53,618 nt of DNA, from positions 1 to 53,618 of the forward strand of contig JAZQKU010000085.1 in the NCBI GenBank assembly GCA_045542315.1, given 5' to 3'. Positions 33,560 to 41,621 of this stretch are shown here, piece by piece. This DNA is from RGIG5299 sp045542315. Its GTDB lineage: Bacteria; Bacillota; Clostridia; Oscillospirales; RGIG5299. A program made the translations under genes and the position numbers. The number at the start of each line of letters is the position of its first letter. Within the stretch, counting starts at the first letter, position 1. Under the pieces are notes generated by a model. The model did not search any database and was not told the DNA's origin. It worked only from the letters and a program-made list of their open reading frames with translations.

Positions 33560-34684
33560 ATGGAAAAGGTCGATTTAAAAAAGCGAAGCTCCTTCGGCGA
33601 GAGGGCAAGCGTTATAGGAATATTTGTAAATCTTTTGCTCGCGGCGGGTAAAATCGCGGTCGGCGTTCTTTTCGGCATTGCCTCGCTCACCGCCGACGGA
33701 ATAAACAACCTCACCGACTGCGGAAGCAGTGCGGTATCGCTTCTTTCGTTCAAGCTTTCCTCAAAGCCCGAGGATAAGGAGCACCCCTACGGCCACGAGA
33801 GGATAGAATACATCTGCTCGGTTGCCGTTGCGGTCATTATTCTTTTGGTCGCCTTTGAAACGGCTAAGGACAGCATTTCAAAAATAATCACACCGCCCGA
33901 AATGGAATTTTCTCTTTGGGTAATTCTCGTTTTAGCAGCTTCCATTTTGGCAAAGCTCGGACTTTTCCTCTTTTATCGCATTACGGCAAAAAAAATAAAC
34001 TCCGATATTCTCAAGGCCGCTTCGGTTGACAGCTTGAGCGACTGCATATCGACCGCCGTCGTTCTTCTGACGGTTATAGCCGCAAAGCTTTTCGGAGTAA
34101 ACGCCGACGGCTATGCCACGGTTTTCGTTGCGGCATTTATCGCATGGTCGGGCATCGGAATTTTAAAAGAGACACTTTCGAAGCTTATAGGGCAGGCTCC
34201 CGACGAGGAGCTTATCCGCGATATAAAAAGACGTATTACCTCGAGAGAAGGAGTACTCGGCGTCCACGACGTTGCGGTATATTGCTACGGACCCAATAAA
34301 TTTTTCGTAAGCGCACATATCGAGGTCGATGCAAGCGTTGACGTTTTGAAATCGCACGAGATGGTTGACGATATCGAAAGGGAATTTTTCACCGAAACCG
34401 ATATGATACTCACGGGTCACTTAGACCCAATCGTTACCGACGATGCGGAATTAAACGTTATGAAGGAGCGCGCAACAGAGGCGGTAAAGGAGCTTGACGC
34501 ACGCTTTTCGGTTCACGATTTCAGGATGGTAAAGGGCGAACGCCGCACAAACGTCATCTTTGACGTGGCGATTCCCTTTGACGATGAAATATCACCGCAT
34601 GAAATAAAAAACGTTTTAAAGGAAAAGCTTTCGGCTGTAAATTCAAAATACGCTTTCGTTATAACCGTTGAGCATACGCTGTAA
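33560..34684 (+). CDS. Cation diffusion facilitator, manganese-type motif
   Basis: 374 residues: six membrane helices followed by a cytosolic metal-binding domain (from about 205). Transport-site residues are N49-xxx-D53 in helix 2 (GINNLTD) and D157-xxx-D161 in helix 5 (VDSLSD). An N/D pair in helix 2 with D/D in helix 5 is characteristic of Mn(II) exporters of the MntE type, whereas zinc exporters have H or D in the first place. The HPYGHERIEY loop motif is near 75-85. The C-terminal part is longer than in YiiP. It is first in a unit with ridA and the 35104 gene. Confidence 0.9.
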   Translation: MEKVDLKKRSSFGERASVIGIFVNLLLAAGKIAVGVLFGIASLTADGINNLTDCGSSAVSLLSFKLSSKPEDKEHPYGHERIEYICSVAVAVIILLVAFETAKDSISKIITPPEMEFSLWVILVLAASILAKLGLFLFYRITAKKINSDILKAASVDSLSDCISTAVVLLTVIAAKLFGVNADGYATVFVAAFIAWSGIGILKETLSKLIGQAPDEELIRDIKRRITSREGVLGVHDVAVYCYGPNKFFVSAHIEVDASVDVLKSHEMVDDIEREFFTETDMILTGHLDPIVTDDAELNVMKERATEAVKELDARFSVHDFRMVKGERRTNVIFDVAIPFDDEISPHEIKNVLKEKLSAVNSKYAFVITVEHTL

Positions 34685-34696
34685 AGGAGAATTGAA

Positions 34697-35071
34697 ATGA
34701 TAAACAAGATAGAAACCGAAAAAGCGCCCAAGGCAATAGGCCCCTACTCGCAGGCAACCGAGGTCGGAGGATTTATATTCACCTCCGGACAGATCCCGCT
34801 TGATCCGGTAAGCGGGGAAAAGGTTGGCGAAAATATAGGTGAGCAGACGCACCGCGTTTGTAAAAATCTTTCCGCTGTGCTCGAGAAAGCGGGAAGCTCA
34901 CTTGAAAAGGTTGTAAAGACCACCTGCTTTTTAAGCGATATGGCAGATTTTGCCGCATTCAACGAGGTCTACTCGGAATATTTCGTTTCCAAGCCCGCAC
35001 GCTCCTGCGTTGCGGTCAAGGCGCTCCCTAAGGGAGTGCTCGTTGAGATTGAGGTAATTGCGGAAAAATAA
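34697..35071 (+). CDS. ridA: RidA-family enamine/imine deaminase
   Basis: 124 residues; removes reactive 2-aminoacrylate and related enamines made by PLP enzymes such as threonine dehydratase. GPYSQATEVGGFIFTSGQIPLDP near 15-37 is the family signature. The substrate carboxylate-binding Arg (R102 in PARSCVAV) and the catalytic-water Glu (E119 in LVEIEVIA) are both present, so it belongs to the active RidA group. AAAGGAG precedes the ATG; 12 bases separate it from the exporter gene. Confidence 0.93.
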   Translation: MINKIETEKAPKAIGPYSQATEVGGFIFTSGQIPLDPVSGEKVGENIGEQTHRVCKNLSAVLEKAGSSLEKVVKTTCFLSDMADFAAFNEVYSEYFVSKPARSCVAVKALPKGVLVEIEVIAEK

Positions 35072-35103
35072 CCGCAAAAAATAAAATACGGAGGTTTTAA
35101 ACT

Positions 35104-35622
35104 ATGCCAAACCCTATTTGGAGATACCTGTTTATTGCGGCAGTTATCGGAGCGATAATTGCAGTGATCGTGTTGATCGTTAAAAAGATAAAGGGGAAAC
35201 CCGCTTCGAACTCCGAAAGCGAACCGGAGACTCCTTCCGCTCCGCCCACACCTTCTCCTGCGGCGTTTTCGCGTCCTACGGCTTCGGCACCTACCGCGAA
35301 GATATTTATAAACGGCGGACGTCCCGCGGGGGCAATGATGGGCAGGCTCTATGTCGACGGAAAGCTGTTCGCCCTGCCTTACAGCGAGGCACCGATAGAG
35401 GTAACTATCCCTGCCGGATACCGCCACATCGTTATCGAGGGCGGCGTTTACGGCGACGCGAGAATTGACCGTACAGTTCACTTTGACAGCCTCGACGTCC
35501 TTACCGTCGATATGCCGGGAGAGGCCGACGCCGACGTTATAAGACATCAGATGATAAGCTATTCCGAATACCGTGGCGCGATAAGAGATTGCGGCTACAC
35601 GGTAACGAGAAAATTTATGTAA
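35104..35622 (+). CDS. Unknown single-pass membrane protein with beta domain
   Basis: 172 residues. An N-terminal hydrophobic helix (about 8-27) is followed by KKIKGK, then a Pro/Ser/Thr/Ala-rich linker (about 37-65). The final ~100-residue domain is beta-rich, with FINGGRPAGAMMGRLYVDGKL and repeated short strands such as IEVTIPAGYRHIVIEGG. The latter resembles PEGA-like or other small surface beta domains; this is a loose guess. The topology of the domain (outside or inside) is uncertain. GGAGG lies before the ATG and a terminator follows. Confidence 0.65.
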   Translation: MPNPIWRYLFIAAVIGAIIAVIVLIVKKIKGKPASNSESEPETPSAPPTPSPAAFSRPTASAPTAKIFINGGRPAGAMMGRLYVDGKLFALPYSEAPIEVTIPAGYRHIVIEGGVYGDARIDRTVHFDSLDVLTVDMPGEADADVIRHQMISYSEYRGAIRDCGYTVTRKFM

Positions 35623-35650
35623 AAAAAGGCTTCCCACGGGGAAGCCTTTT
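35623..35650 (+). terminator. Terminator of the CDF-ridA-35104 unit
   Basis: AAAAGGCTTCCC-ACGG-GGAAGCCTTTT followed by AAATTC. The stem is strong though the T-run is only four bases. Confidence 0.75.
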
Positions 35651-35669
35651 AAATTCTACGGAGCGTGGG

Positions 35670-35698
35670 TTTACTTTTTTCGTAATATCTCGTATAAT
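35670..35698 (+). promoter_or_regulatory. Promoter of the XRE regulator
   Basis: TTTACT (35670-35675), 17 bases and TATAAT (35693-35698), about 25 bases before the ATG at 35724. Confidence 0.65.
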
Positions 35699-35723
35699 AA
35701 GGCTGTAAAAAGGAGGTAATAAA

Positions 35724-36359
35724 ATGAATCAGGTAAAAATCGGAGATTTTATTGCAACGGAAAGAAAACGACTCGGGCTCACTCAAAACGAGCTTGCGGA
35801 AAAGCTCTCTATCAGCAATAAAACGGTATCGAAATGGGAAACGGGAAGGGGACTTCCCGAGGTGTCGCTTATGCTGCCGCTTTGCGAGATATTGGGCGTT
35901 ACGGTAAACGAGCTGCTTGCGGGAGAGAGAATAACCGAAAACGCCGAGAAAAAGGCAGAGGAAAACCTCATGCTGCTACTTGAAAGCAACGAGAAAACAG
36001 ACAGAGGGAAAAGAATATTTCTGTCGGCGTCGGTAGCAGTGCCGCTTTCGGCGGCGGCGTGGCTATTGTGCTTCGCCGACAGCAACATCTGGCAGATCGG
36101 TGATATTCCAACACCTCTCACGGCGGTCTATCTTTTAACGGGATTTGCTTTGATATTCGGAACGGCGTTTTTCGGACTTCTCGGCTTCTTTCTCCGAAAA
36201 CCGCTGATAACGCTCACCGCCGTGCGCCTTGCCCTTCTTACCCTTATAATTCTCGGCATCGCATATTCCGAAACACTGTTTTTTCTCATCTCGGCGGCAG
36301 GCATAGCATTAACGCTTGCTATTTCAATAATGGTTGCAATAAGAAGGAAAAGGCGCTGA
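35724..36359 (+). CDS. XRE-family regulator with membrane helices
   Basis: 211 residues. Residues 1-68 form a Cro/CI-type helix-turn-helix: IGDFIATERKRLGLTQNELAEKLSISNKTVSKWETGRGLPE is textbook, with the recognition helix SNKTVSKWE. A charged linker (about 68-95) leads to four hydrophobic helices (about 98-118, 125-150, 160-180, 183-205) and a basic end RRKRR. Membrane-tethered XRE proteins of this kind are common in Clostridia; the signal they sense is usually unknown. AAAGGAGG stands before the ATG. It stands alone between two terminators. Confidence 0.82.
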   Translation: MNQVKIGDFIATERKRLGLTQNELAEKLSISNKTVSKWETGRGLPEVSLMLPLCEILGVTVNELLAGERITENAEKKAEENLMLLLESNEKTDRGKRIFLSASVAVPLSAAAWLLCFADSNIWQIGDIPTPLTAVYLLTGFALIFGTAFFGLLGFFLRKPLITLTAVRLALLTLIILGIAYSETLFFLISAAGIALTLAISIMVAIRRKRR

Positions 36360-36376
36360 GCCTTTTCCTTCTTATA
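36339..36376 (+). terminator. Probable terminator overlapping the regulator's stop
   Basis: ATAAGAAGGAAAAGGC pairs with GCCTTTTCCTTCTTAT around CTGA; the stem covers the last codons. The 3' arm is U-rich (TTCTTATATATA) but there is no clean T-run. Confidence 0.5.
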
Positions 36377-36456
36377 TATAATAAACATTATAAAAAACAC
36401 CGTTTTCGTCAAAAAAATAAAAAATGAAAAAAATATAATTTTTTTGCAAAAAGGTA

Positions 36457-36485
36457 TTGCTTTTTTTGAAAATATAGTGTATAAT
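36457..36485 (+). promoter_or_regulatory. Main promoter of the ribosomal protein supercluster
   Basis: TTGCTT (36457-36462), 17 bases and TATAAT (36480-36485) behind a very A/T-rich upstream stretch (36390-36456) that could act as an UP element. It gives a leader of about 305 nt before rpsJ. Confidence 0.75.
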
Positions 36486-36796
36486 GTTTCGGCATGACTG
36501 AATAATGCGTTGATGCGGGAGGTTGCCGATAAGGTATTTACTGCACCTTTTCGGGTTTTTCCGCGGAGTAAGTCCGATGCAAGACGTCGGGCGGCAGGCA
36601 ATCGGTACACAGATTAAAAGCGGGCCATCTTTGAGCCGCGTTCTTTAATTGATGTGTTAGTTGCTCCGATTTTTTCATAGGGAAAAAATCGGTTTTATTG
36701 TGTAAAGACAAAAAACGCACGGAACGGTGTACACAAGAAAGCCTGCGAATAGGTCAATGAAATATCTCAAAGAAAGAGAATTTAGGAGGCGTAAAA
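36486..36796 (+). promoter_or_regulatory. Structured leader of the S10 operon
   Basis: About 300 bases without a gene. TGCCGAT (36524-36530) can pair with ATCGGTA (36601-36607) to close a domain that contains AAGGT/ACCTT (36531-36535 with 36545-36549) and further short stems. An intrinsic terminator follows at 36666-36699. TTTTTCC (36556-36562) could alternatively pair with GGAAAAA (36681-36687) in the terminator's 3' arm, a possible antiterminator. In E. coli ribosomal protein L4 controls this operon through its leader; whether L4 or another product acts here is inference. Confidence 0.55.
36664..36699 (+). terminator. Attenuator-like terminator upstream of rpsJ
   Basis: CCGATTTTTTC (36666-36676), loop ATAGG, GAAAAAATCGG (36682-36692), then TTTTATT: an 11-bp stem with a U-run, located about 100 bases before the rpsJ start and inside the leader. 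It must be passed for the ribosomal genes to be expressed. Confidence 0.85.
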
Positions 36797-37108
36797 ATGG
36801 CAGTAAAAGAAAAAATCCGCATAAGACTCAAGTCCTACGATCACACTCTTATCGACCAGGCGGCCGAGAAGATCGTTGAGACGGCAAAAAGAACCGGCGC
36901 AAAGGTATCGGGTCCGATTCCGTTGCCCACCAAGAAGGAAGTCGTTACAATCTTAAGAGCAGTCCACAAATATAAGGACAGCCGCGAGCAGTTCGAGCTT
37001 CGCACCCACAAGAGATTGATCGACATCGCAAAGCCGTCGGCAAAAACCGTAGAGGCACTCACAGGTCTTGAATTGCCCGCCGGTGTCGAGATCGAGCTTA
37101 AGCTCTGA
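36797..37108 (+). CDS. rpsJ: Ribosomal protein S10 (NusE)
   Basis: 103 residues, standard length. S10 sits in the 30S head and also serves as NusE in transcription antitermination with NusB. Signatures: IRIRLKSYDHTLIDQAAEKIVETAKRTGA and SGPIPLPTKKEVVTILRAVHKYKDSREQFE. AGGAGG precedes the ATG. First gene of the supercluster, followed by an unusually long gap of 108 bases that holds two GNRA hairpins. Confidence 0.98.
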   Translation: MAVKEKIRIRLKSYDHTLIDQAAEKIVETAKRTGAKVSGPIPLPTKKEVVTILRAVHKYKDSREQFELRTHKRLIDIAKPSAKTVEALTGLELPAGVEIELKL

Positions 37109-37156
37109 TTCGCATCGCTTACATTATAATAGGTAAGATACACCGAGGCAAACACC

Positions 37157-37191
37157 CCACAGAAATGTGGTCACGTTGGCGAAATGCCAAC
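37157..37191 (+). promoter_or_regulatory. Twin GAAA-loop hairpins between rpsJ and rplC
   Basis: CCACA-GAAA-TGTGG (37157-37170) and GTTGGC-GAAAT-GCCAAC (37175-37191) stand 4 bases apart, 10 bases before the rplC ribosome-binding site. Two perfect stems with GNRA-like loops in an otherwise tightly packed operon suggest a protein-binding or processing site. Confidence 0.6.
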
Positions 37192-37216
37192 CAATAACTG
37201 CAAGGAGGAAAAAACA

Positions 37217-37843
37217 ATGGTCAAAGCAATCATCGGAAGAAAGATCGGTATGACCCAGATCTTCACCGAAGAGGGCAACGTAGTTCCGGTAACTCTCATC
37301 GAAGCCGGTCCCTGCGTTGTAGCGGGAAAGAAAACCGCTGAAAAGGACGGATACGACGCCGTCGTTCTCGGATACAAGGATATCAGCGAGAAGAAAGTCG
37401 TAAAACCCGCAAAGGGTGCCTTCGATAAAATGAAGGTAGCATACAAGAAGTATCTCAAGGAATTCAAGCTTGACAACGGCGCAGACATGAACGTAGGCGA
37501 CACCGTCGAGGCTGGAATCTTCGCAGTAGGCGACGTCATCGACGTAACCGGTACCTCAAAGGGTAAGGGATACAGCGGCACCATCAAGAGATGGGGCACT
37601 CACAGAGGTCCTTCCGCACACGGTTCGGGCTATCACAGAGGTCAGGGCTCCATGGGCGCTAACTCCTCTCCCTCGAGAGTATTCAAGGGCAAGGTAATGC
37701 CCGGCCAGCTCGGTAACGAGCAGGTAACGGTAAAGAATCTTGTTATCGTCAAGATCGATACCGAAGCAAACATCATCGCTGTTAAGGGTGCAGTTCCCGG
37801 TGCAAGGAACGGCATCGTATCAGTAAAGAAAATCAAAGCGTAA
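37217..37843 (+). CDS. rplC: Ribosomal protein L3
   Basis: 208 residues; the ATG at 37217 (MVKAIIGRKIGMTQIF) is right because AAGGAGG lies 7 bases upstream, whereas an in-frame ATG at 37184 falls inside the intergenic hairpins. L3 binds the 3' end of 23S rRNA and starts 50S assembly; GSGYHRGQGSMGANSSPSRVFKG near the centre is the extended loop that reaches the peptidyl-transferase centre. Confidence 0.97.
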   Translation: MVKAIIGRKIGMTQIFTEEGNVVPVTLIEAGPCVVAGKKTAEKDGYDAVVLGYKDISEKKVVKPAKGAFDKMKVAYKKYLKEFKLDNGADMNVGDTVEAGIFAVGDVIDVTGTSKGKGYSGTIKRWGTHRGPSAHGSGYHRGQGSMGANSSPSRVFKGKVMPGQLGNEQVTVKNLVIVKIDTEANIIAVKGAVPGARNGIVSVKKIKA

Positions 37844-37861
37844 GGGGAAGGAGGATACACC

Positions 37862-38485
37862 ATGCCTAATATTAAATTATTCAACATGAAGGGCGAGGCT
37901 GTAGGCGAAATTGCTCTTTCCGACGCTCTTTTCGCAGCAGAGGTTAACAAATCCGCACTTCACACCACTGTAACCGCTTATCTTGCCAATCAGCGTCAGG
38001 GCACTCAGTCGGCTCTCACCAGAAGCGAGGTTTCCGGCGGTGGTAAGAAACCCTGGAGACAGAAAGGCACCGGACGTGCAAGACAGGGATCTATCAGATC
38101 TCCCCAGTGGACTCACGGCGGTATCGTATTCGCTCCGAAGCCCAGAGATTACGGCTTCAAGGTAAACAAGAAAATCAGATTGGCGGCTATCAAGTCGGCA
38201 CTCACTGAAAAAGTCAATGCAAACAGCATCTACGTAATCGACGACATCGCAGTTGCCGAGTACAAGACCAAGACTGTTGTTGAAATGCTCAAGGCTCTCG
38301 GCGTAAACGGTAAGGCAATCATCGTTACCGCAGCAGCTGACGAGAAGGTAGTAAGAAGCGCAAAGAACATTGCAGGCGTTGTAACCAGCACCGCAACCTC
38401 TCTTAACACCTATGAGCTTCTCAACCACGAGGCACTCGTTATCTCGAAGGATGCAGTTGCAAAACTCGAGGAGGTATATGCATAA
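37862..38485 (+). CDS. rplD: Ribosomal protein L4
   Basis: 207 residues. L4 lines the peptide exit tunnel through its long loop, here around GGGKKPWRQKGTGRARQGSIRSPQWTHGG (about 60-88 in pieces). In enteric bacteria it also represses its own operon by binding the leader; the structured leader upstream of rpsJ makes a similar role possible. AAGGAGG precedes the ATG; the stop overlaps the rplW start by one base. Confidence 0.97.
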   Translation: MPNIKLFNMKGEAVGEIALSDALFAAEVNKSALHTTVTAYLANQRQGTQSALTRSEVSGGGKKPWRQKGTGRARQGSIRSPQWTHGGIVFAPKPRDYGFKVNKKIRLAAIKSALTEKVNANSIYVIDDIAVAEYKTKTVVEMLKALGVNGKAIIVTAAADEKVVRSAKNIAGVVTSTATSLNTYELLNHEALVISKDAVAKLEEVYA

Positions 38486-38775
38486 TGGAAGCAAGAGATA
38501 TAATCATCCGTCCGATTATCACCGAAAAAAGCATGGGAATAATCGCTGACAAGAAATATACCTTTGAAGTTGCTAAAGCAGCAGACAAGACCATGATCAA
38601 AAAAGCCGTTGAAGAGATCTTCGACGTCAAGGTCAAGAAAGTAAACACCATTAACAAGCGCGGCAAAAACAAGAGACAGGGTATGTCGATGGGCAGAACC
38701 AAGAGCTGGAAGAAAGCCGTCGTAACCTTAAGCGCAGATTCAAAGACCATTGCGTTCTTTGACAGCTTGATGTAA
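38485..38775 (+). CDS. rplW: Ribosomal protein L23
   Basis: 96 residues. L23 sits at the tunnel exit and is the docking site for trigger factor and SRP. RDIIIRPIITEKSM at the N-terminus and KVKKVNTINKRGKNKRQGMSMG in the middle are typical. ATG overlaps the rplD stop (TAATG), so the pair is translationally coupled. Confidence 0.97.
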   Translation: MEARDIIIRPIITEKSMGIIADKKYTFEVAKAADKTMIKKAVEEIFDVKVKKVNTINKRGKNKRQGMSMGRTKSWKKAVVTLSADSKTIAFFDSLM

Positions 38776-38788
38776 AGGAGTAAAGAAG

Positions 38789-39622
38789 ATGCCTACTAAA
38801 GCATATAAACCCACTACTCCGGGCAGAAGAATAATGCAGACCCTCACCTACGAGGAGATCACCACCAATAAGCCCGAAAAAAGCCTTCTTGCCGTCAAGA
38901 AAAAGCACGCAGGAAGAAACAGCTACGGAAGAATCACCGTTCGTCATAAGGGCGGCGGCAACCGTCAGAAGTACAGAATTATCGACTTCAAGAGAAGAAA
39001 GATCGATATGTTCGCAACCGTACTCACCATTGAGTACGACCCCAACAGAAGTGCTAACATCTGCCTCATTCAGTATGAGGACGGAGAGAAAGCATACATC
39101 CTTTGCCCCGTAGGTCTCTCGGTTGGCGATAAGGTAATCAGCAGCGAAAAGGCTGACATTAAGCCCGGTAACTGCTTGCCCCTTTCCGCTATTCCGGTTG
39201 GTACCGTTATCCATAACGTAGAGCTCAACCCCGGCGCAGGAGCAATCCTCGTTCGTTCGGCAGGTATGTCCGCTCAGCTTATGGCTAAGGAAGGCAAATA
39301 CGCACAGGTAAGACTTCCCTCCGGCGAAGTAAGACTTGTAAGAATCGATTGCAAAGCAACCATCGGTACCGTTGGCAACGGTGACCACGAGAACGTAGCT
39401 TACGGCAAGGCCGGTAAGATCCGTCATCTCGGTATCCGTCCCACCGTCAGAGGTTCCGTTATGAACCCGAACGACCACCCCCACGGTGGTGGTGAAGGTA
39501 AATCACCCATTGGCCGTCCCGGACCTGTAACCCCGTGGGGCAAACCCGCTCTCGGTTACAAGACCCGCTCCAAGAAGGCAAGATCCAATAAATTCATTGT
39601 CAAGAGGAGAAACGGCAGATAA
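38789..39622 (+). CDS. rplB: Ribosomal protein L2
   Basis: 277 residues, a universally conserved protein near the peptidyl-transferase centre and the subunit interface. KAYKPTTPGRR at the start, GRITVRHKGGGNRQKYR near 50-66, and the conserved NPNDHPHGGGEGKSPIGRPGP near 224-244 are diagnostic. AAAGGAG lies upstream. Confidence 0.98.
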   Translation: MPTKAYKPTTPGRRIMQTLTYEEITTNKPEKSLLAVKKKHAGRNSYGRITVRHKGGGNRQKYRIIDFKRRKIDMFATVLTIEYDPNRSANICLIQYEDGEKAYILCPVGLSVGDKVISSEKADIKPGNCLPLSAIPVGTVIHNVELNPGAGAILVRSAGMSAQLMAKEGKYAQVRLPSGEVRLVRIDCKATIGTVGNGDHENVAYGKAGKIRHLGIRPTVRGSVMNPNDHPHGGGEGKSPIGRPGPVTPWGKPALGYKTRSKKARSNKFIVKRRNGR

Positions 39623-39642
39623 GCCGAGAAGGAGGAATATAC

Positions 39643-39927
39643 ATGAGCAGAAGCATCAAAAAAGGCCCCTTTGTTGCAGCTTCACTTTACAAGAAAGTAG
39701 AAGAGATGAACAAGAACGGCGAAAAAAGAGTTGTAAAAACCTGGTCCAGAGCATCTACAATATTCCCCGAGTTTGTCGGACATACCTTTGCCGTACATGA
39801 CGGAAGAAAGCACGTTCCGGTATACGTTACCGAGGACATGGTTGGACATAAGCTCGGTGAGTTCGCTCCCACTCGTACCTTCAAGGGTCACGCTGGAAAC
39901 AAGACCACCAATACCGGTAAGAAATAA
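39643..39927 (+). CDS. rpsS: Ribosomal protein S19
   Basis: 94 residues; forms a complex with S13 in the head of the 30S subunit close to the A-site tRNA. MSRSIKKGPFVAASLYKKV opens it and GHKLGEFAPTRTFKGHAG closes it, both typical. GGAGG is upstream. Confidence 0.97.
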   Translation: MSRSIKKGPFVAASLYKKVEEMNKNGEKRVVKTWSRASTIFPEFVGHTFAVHDGRKHVPVYVTEDMVGHKLGEFAPTRTFKGHAGNKTTNTGKK

Positions 39928-39939
39928 GGAGGAAGAGAA

Positions 39940-40272
39940 ATGGAAGCAACCGCTATACTCAGATATGCACGTATCTCTCCCCGCAAGGTAAAGATCGTCA
40001 TGGACCTCATCAGAGGTAAAGATATCACTGAAGCAATCGCTATCGTAAGAAACGTTCCCAAGGCAGCTTGCCCCCTTCTTGAGAAGCTTCTCAAGTCTGC
40101 AGCAGCAAACGCAGCCGTTAAGGAAATGGACGGAACCAAGCTTTACGTTGCAGAGTGCTTCGTTTGCCCCGGCCCCACTCTTAAGAGAATTATGCCGAGA
40201 GCAAAAGGCAGCGCAAACAGAATTTTGAAGAGAACCTCGCATCTTACCGTCGTTCTCAGAGAGAAAGAATAA
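39940..40272 (+). CDS. rplV: Ribosomal protein L22
   Basis: 110 residues. L22 lines the exit tunnel with a beta-hairpin, here around CPGPTLKRIMPRAKGSANRILKRTSH. It starts EATAILRYARISPRKVKIVMDLIRG, the conserved N-terminus. Twelve bases separate it from rpsS. Confidence 0.97.
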   Translation: MEATAILRYARISPRKVKIVMDLIRGKDITEAIAIVRNVPKAACPLLEKLLKSAAANAAVKEMDGTKLYVAECFVCPGPTLKRIMPRAKGSANRILKRTSHLTVVLREKE

Positions 40273-40285
40273 GTGGAGGAAGAAA

Positions 40286-40966
40286 ATGGGACACAAAGTT
40301 AATCCTCACGGCCTTCGCGTCGGCGTTATCAAAGACTGGAACTCCAGATGGTTCGTTGACAAAAACGAGTTCTCCAAGAACATCGGCGAAGACTACAAAA
40401 TAAGAAATTATCTTAAATCCACCCTTTACGCAGCAGGCGTAGCAAAGATCGATATCGAGAGAAGCAACACCAAGATAAAGATCACCGTTCACTGCGCAAA
40501 ACCCGGTATTCTTATCGGTAAGGGCGGCGCTGAGATCGAGAAGCACAAGAAAGCAGTTGAGGCTCTTATCGGCAAGCCGGTTCTCCTTAATTGCCTCGAG
40601 ATCAGACAGAATCAGGTAGATTTAAATGCTCAGCTCGTTGCAGAGAATATCGCTGCACAGCTTGAGAAGAGAGTTTCCTTCCGTCGTGCACTCAAGCAGT
40701 CCATTCAGAGAACCATGAGAGCAGGCGCAAAGGGAATCAAGACCCAGGTCAGCGGACGTTTGGGCGGCGCTGAAATCGCACGTACCGAGCGTTACTACGA
40801 GGGCACCGTTCCGCTTCAGACCATCAGAGCCGACATTGACTACGGCTTTGCAGAGGCTGCAACCACCTACGGTAAGCTCGGCGTAAAGATCTGGATCTAC
40901 AAAGGCGAAGTTTTGCCCGCAGCAAAGAAGTCGCCCAAAGTTGCTAAGGAAGGAGCTGTTCGCTGA
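40286..40966 (+). CDS. rpsC: Ribosomal protein S3
   Basis: 226 residues; a head protein of the 30S at the mRNA entry with helicase activity. MGHKVNPHGLRVGVIKDWNS is the typical start, the KH domain shows as PGILIGKGGAEIEKHKK, and the C-terminal domain as SGRLGGAEIARTE. Its stop overlaps the rplP start by one base (TGATG). Confidence 0.98.
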   Translation: MGHKVNPHGLRVGVIKDWNSRWFVDKNEFSKNIGEDYKIRNYLKSTLYAAGVAKIDIERSNTKIKITVHCAKPGILIGKGGAEIEKHKKAVEALIGKPVLLNCLEIRQNQVDLNAQLVAENIAAQLEKRVSFRRALKQSIQRTMRAGAKGIKTQVSGRLGGAEIARTERYYEGTVPLQTIRADIDYGFAEAATTYGKLGVKIWIYKGEVLPAAKKSPKVAKEGAVR

Positions 40967-41397
40967 TGTTAATGCCCAAAAGAGTTAAATACAGAAAGAC
41001 TCAGAGAGGTCGTTTGACCGGTAAAGCCGCTCGCGGCAACACCGTATCGCAGGGTGAATTCGGCTTGATGGCTCTTGAGCCCGCATGGATCACCGCGAAT
41101 CAGATCGAGGCAGCCCGTATCTCCTTAACCAGATACATCAAAAGAGGCGGCCGCGTTTGGATCAAAATCTTCCCCGATAAGCCCGTAACCCAGAAGCCCG
41201 CTGAAACCCGAATGGGTTCCGGTAAAGGCTCGCCCGAGTACTGGGTAGCAGTAGTAAAGCCGAACAGAATTCTTTTCGAGATGGCAGACGTTTCCGAGGA
41301 GCAGGCAAGAGAGGCATTCCGTCTCGCTTCCTACAAGCTTCCCGTAAAATGCAAGTTCGTCAAGAGAGAAGACATTGACGGAGGTAAAGACGAATGA
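40966..41397 (+). CDS. rplP: Ribosomal protein L16
   Basis: 143 residues; sits next to the A-site tRNA elbow. MLMPKRVKYRKTQRGR is the standard N-terminus, so the first ATG (40966) is preferred although a second ATG follows two codons later; AGGAG is 10 bases before the first. GRVWIKIFPDKPVTQKPAETRMGSGKGSPEYWVAVV is diagnostic (positions about 58-93). Its end overlaps rpmC by four bases. Confidence 0.97.
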   Translation: MLMPKRVKYRKTQRGRLTGKAARGNTVSQGEFGLMALEPAWITANQIEAARISLTRYIKRGGRVWIKIFPDKPVTQKPAETRMGSGKGSPEYWVAVVKPNRILFEMADVSEEQAREAFRLASYKLPVKCKFVKREDIDGGKDE

Positions 41398-41594
41398 AAG
41401 CCAATGAATTCAGAGAGATGAGCGTAGCAGATCTCAACAAGAAGATCGCTGCCCTTAAAGAAGAGCTTTTTAATCTCCGCTTCCAGCACGCAACCAATCA
41501 GCTCGAGAATGCTAACAAGCTTGTAAGCGTACGCAGAGATATCGCACGCGCCAAGACTATCCTTCACGAAAAGGAAGCTAAGGAGCAGGCGTAA
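41394..41594 (+). CDS. rpmC: Ribosomal protein L29
   Basis: 66 residues, two helices at the exit-tunnel rim beside L23. Typical motifs: FREMSVADLNKKIAALKEELFNLRFQHATNQLEN, followed by VRRDIARAKTIL. ATGA overlap with rplP. Confidence 0.96.
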   Translation: MKANEFREMSVADLNKKIAALKEELFNLRFQHATNQLENANKLVSVRRDIARAKTILHEKEAKEQA

Positions 41595-41621
41595 TGCCGG
41601 TTCCGAGAAAGGAGAACAGTC

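Noticed and set aside
38651..39484. 277-codon minus-strand frame opposite rplW-rplB
   Set aside because: Antisense shadow of ribosomal protein genes.
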